Part shown: in pieces, positions 11,301 to 15,656 of the stretch
Layout: every line of letters begins with the position of its first letter
Position numbering within the stretch: the stretch's first letter is position 1
Assembly: GCA_004335835.1 (NCBI GenBank)
Contig: RWJK01001495.1
Location: forward strand, 1 to 17,500
DNA from: Scenedesmus sp. ARA3
Taxonomy: Eukaryota; Chlorophyta; Chlorophyceae; Sphaeropleales; Scenedesmaceae
Reading direction: 5' to 3'
DNA: 17,500 nucleotides
The notes under the pieces: model-generated
What the model was told of the DNA's origin: nothing
Databases searched by the model: none
The model's input: only the letters and a program-made list of their open reading frames with translations
Position numbers and translations under genes: made by a program

Positions 11301-14300
11301 TTGCAACTGAGCTGTGCCTCCATCAACCAAGCCTGGTCTGCTAGTGCCACCTCTGTTGACAACAGCTCTCAGCTGGTACAAACAACACTGCTGCACACTC
11401 GAGCCCACCCACAGGATGCAATGACCCCATGAGCCTTGTCTGGCTCCTTAGTGGGTGGGCTTGTGGCCCTACTTTGGTAACTGGTGACTGGAAATCCAAA
11501 AGCCCGGCAGCACTCACCCATGCTGCCTGGTGGTCTCTGAAGTGAACAGCACAAAGCAGCCCACGTGTGCTGCCACCATGATCAGCAGCAGCAGCCAGGT
11601 CTGCGTCTTAAAGCGGTTGCGCGCCTCTTGAGCCTTTTCAGCCTGCAGCAGCCGCAGCAGCTTGCGCAGGCGCTTGGCACGCCTGGCAATATCAATGATG
11701 GCAGAAGCAAAAGCAGCAACAGCGACAGGAGCAGCGGCGTTGATTTGGAAAAAAAATGAGGGGGTGGAATGCCCTAAAGTGGACAGTAAGAGTCGGATAT
11801 AACACACTGACATGTGCACACGCGTTGACGCACTGACATGTCATAGATGCAACTTCTTGTCCACCATGCATAGGCACGAGCACTGCATCAGCTGCGCTTT
11901 CTGCACCTGCAAATGTGCTTCAAGCATGCGTGCGTTGGACATATCATTCGCCCACCACCGCGCTGCACCGACCCTCATCAGCCGCACGCCAGCTCGTCGT
12001 GCATCAGTGTGCAGGTCCTCCCCAGCAACCATCTATCAGCGTGCAAGTCACACTTACATGTTCCACCCACACGTCACACGCACAAGTCACACCCATACCC
12101 CTGCTCACCGTGCATCAGCATGCAGGTCCTCCCCAGCGCTGCAGATCTGATTCAAGCAAGCTGTACTTGACATTTCATTCACCTACCACCGCACTGCAAT
12201 CATCCTCTTCATGCACCCGCACACCAGCTCACCGTGCATCAGAATGCAGGGTCTCCCCAGCAACCATCCATCAGCGTGCAAGTCACACTTACATCTTACA
12301 CCCACAAGTCAAACCTGCATGTCACACCCCGCATGCCTGCTCATCGTGCATCAGCGTGCAAGTCACACCTACATGCTACACCCACAAGTCACACCCGCAC
12401 GCCAGCTCACCGTGCATCAGCGTGCAGGTCCTCCCCAGCACTCATCGCACTGCTCATGCCACTCTGGCCATCCCCAGCGTCACTCGCATCGTCACCAACG
12501 CTGCTCGCTGCATCATCATCATCACCAGCAGCAGCACCACCAGTATTGCGCCCTGCCTCCCCTCCCCCACCACCAAACATGCGGCCAGCATCACCAGCTG
12601 CTGCTGCTGCTGCTGCCGGCTTGCCCAAGTTTGGTTTGGCCAGGCCTTGCTTGCGGCTAACTGTTGCTTGCGCGGCAGCAGCAGCAGCAATGTCCTCAAG
12701 TTGCTCGCTGCCTTCGCTGGTTGCGTTGTCTGCGGAGGTGTGCGTGATGCGCATTGCCTGGCGTGGCCTGCAGCAGCGGAATGAATAAGCAGTCACTATA
12801 TTGCCGCGTTCGATCACGTGCACTTGCTCATGATAGGGTTTTCAGCAGCAGCACATGGCTATCTGTGCCCAAAGCTCACATGCCAGAACATATACCTACC
12901 ATCCGTGCATATCTGCACATGCCGCACAACTTGAAAATCCTTGCAGCTGTTTGCCGCCACAGAACCCCTCCGCAACACATGCAGCCATCCAGCACCCACC
13001 TTCATCATCATGTTAATCATCATGTTAATCATCAAGCCATAGCATCAACGCCATCGGCCCCGCGCTCCAATGGAGCGGCAACAGAAAGGAGCACTACACC
13101 ACCAGCACCCACCTTGACGCTTCAGTAAACTGCTTGGATGCGTGCCCCACCATCCGCCCATGCAGCGGAGCAGAGCTCCCGCCCCTGCCTCGTGGTGCTC
13201 CTGCTGCATGCCCCAGCAGCGCTGCTCCATCCCTATCATCCTCATCAGCATAACCATGCTCCACAGCTGCTGCATCATCCTCGCCTTCATCGCTCCCCTG
13301 CCAGCTGTCACCACCATCACCACGAAGCGGCACCCGCGCAGGCTGCCTCGGTGCAACCCTGCTGCTGCTGCCGCCCGGCCCAGACCCAAACCTTGCTGCA
13401 GCGCGGCTCGCAGTGTTGCCGCCGCCCGGCACAAACCGCGGCGACGCGTGCACCCTACTGCTGCGCGCCGGCTGCTGCTGCTCGTCGCTGCCGGAGTGCT
13501 GCGATGCATTGCCGTCTGCTAGATCTGCTGCCAGCTCGGCAGCCATGTCATCTGTCACCTCTCCTTCGTAATCAGCTGCAAAATGTGCTCCCAGCCGCCT
13601 TCCCCCAGCAGCAGCAGCAGCAGCAGGTTTTGGCGGCGGCTGCATCCGCACACCGCCTTTGCCGGCCGCGCCTGTAGCACTGCTGCGCTGCGGCCGGCAG
13701 GGTGCTGCTGTTGCTGCTGTCTTTGCGCTGGTGTCACTGCCGGCCCCGTCATCGTCTGCTGCTGCAGCTTGAGCAGCGCTGAGGTTCTGGAATGCCTCGA
13801 GGTTTCCCGTGTAAGGTGTGTTGGCAGTGATGTGCAGCATGAGGCGGCGGGATGCCACTCCTTCCTTGCCCACCGCCTGAGCAGCACAGCAGACAGCACA
13901 GGGTTTGCTACTACTTAGCATTGGTGACTAGTAGGTGCCCAAGAACTGCACCCCTTTTGCAGGTGGTGCAGACCAGAAAGCCTGCTGTTACGAAAAGCAG
14001 GGCAAGTTCCTTGCGGCTCTTGCCGTACGCAATGCTGTCTGAATCCCTCACCTGCAGCGTGACCTGCAGCGGCAGGCCGTCCCTGTGTGTCCCGCTGAAG
14101 TTATGTCGCGTGCCCACCACCCAGGCCGGCCCTTTCCTCTTGATGCCTCCCTTTGGTCCACTGTGCAGCAGGTCACTGCCCAGCGGCAGGCCAGACAGGT
14201 ACCTGCAGTTTCAAAGATACAATTGCACATTATTAGACCCAAACTCTTGACAGTGGAGAGCGGCATCCAACCAGTAGCCAAGCAAACACACACAGGGGGG

Positions 14301-15612
14301 ACATTCTGCAGCTGCAGCCGGCAGCTCCTGACGAGGCTCATCAGCCCGCCTTCATGGCGTAGCACAGTTGAGGTGTGTGCCCATTGATCAATGAGGTTAA
14401 GTGTGGCAGCTAGCTACTTGTCCAATTGAGGGAGGCGCACTTGCTGTGTGGCCAGGGAAAGAGAAAGCGATATGGGCAGCGTTTGGGACAGAACAGAGAC
14501 AGGGACATGGAACATGTGTGTAGTAGCGCCCCGTACCTGTGCAGGCTGCGGCGCAGCAGGCTGGCCGCGGCACAGACCAGGATGATGCCCGCTGCCTCAT
14601 CAGCACGCAGCACACAAGCTGCAGCTGTTGTTGCTGAGAGTTGTTGCTGAAGGTTGATTTCTTATGTCTCACCTGTGCAGGCTGCGGCGCAGCAGGCTGC
14701 CCGCGCCATGGCCCAGGATGATGCCCGCTGCCTCATCAGCACGCAGCACACGCAGCGCCTCGTCAACCTCCAGCACACCTGACACAGCATCAGCAGCAGC
14801 AGCAGCAGCGGCGGCGGCGGCGGCAGCAGCAAAGGTCCACAACTCGGGACAGGACGCACGGCACAGCTCAAGCGCAGCGTACAGGAGGTGACCATGCATC
14901 GATAAGTCACACACAAGCTTGTGAAATTGTGACCAGCAGAGCTGTGGTGCTAGCATAGCTGCACAGCAGTTGCCCATGCCCTAGTCTCACCTGACAGGCT
15001 GTCTGCGCGCCACAGTGCAATGCTCACGCGCGTGTCTGAGGCCCAGCCCTCCCCCTCATCAGCATCAAGCACCACCTGCAGATGCAGATGAACAGCCGAA
15101 TGACACAGCTGGGAAGTGCAGCTCACAGCAAGAACATGTGCATTGCATGTGATTTCTGCCCCGAAATTTGCAAGCACAGAACAGCCCTCGCCTTCATCAG
15201 CATCAAGGACCACCTGCAGCACCACAGTCAACAGCAGGTGTAAGGTGTACAACCAGGGTTTGTTGACGACACATCATCTTCACACACGTGTTACCGTGCC
15301 TCAAAATGCAGGGGAAGCCGTGAGTCACATGCACAGCGGCTTCACACAAATGTAAATGCCAGCTGTCTGATAGCACATGCACAGAGGTTGCTAGACTACA
15401 CTTCATATCTGTCGCATGCGCCCATGCACAGCACACATCAGATGCTGCCACTGTCCTGCATTCACCACTGCAGCATGAAGCATTCCAGGCAAACAGTTGA
15501 GCTAAAGCGCATACACACACTCCCAGGGCTCACATGCAAGCGGCCAGGCACCAGATTGCCTTTCCTGCTCCCTTTGATATTCTGCAGCACCTTGTCCCAG
15601 CCGCAAGATGTG

Positions 15613-15656
<44 letters not shown>

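Noticed and set aside
11915..12784. 289-codon plus-strand open frame, His/Ser/Cys-rich
   Set aside because: It is antisense to exon 10 and its donor repeat array; composition reflects the repeats and no domain is visible.
13138..13918. Plus-strand open frames rich in Cys, His and Pro opposite exon 9
   Set aside because: They are complements of the GC-rich Ala/Gly/Ser linker, which has a phase-consistent place in the minus-strand gene.
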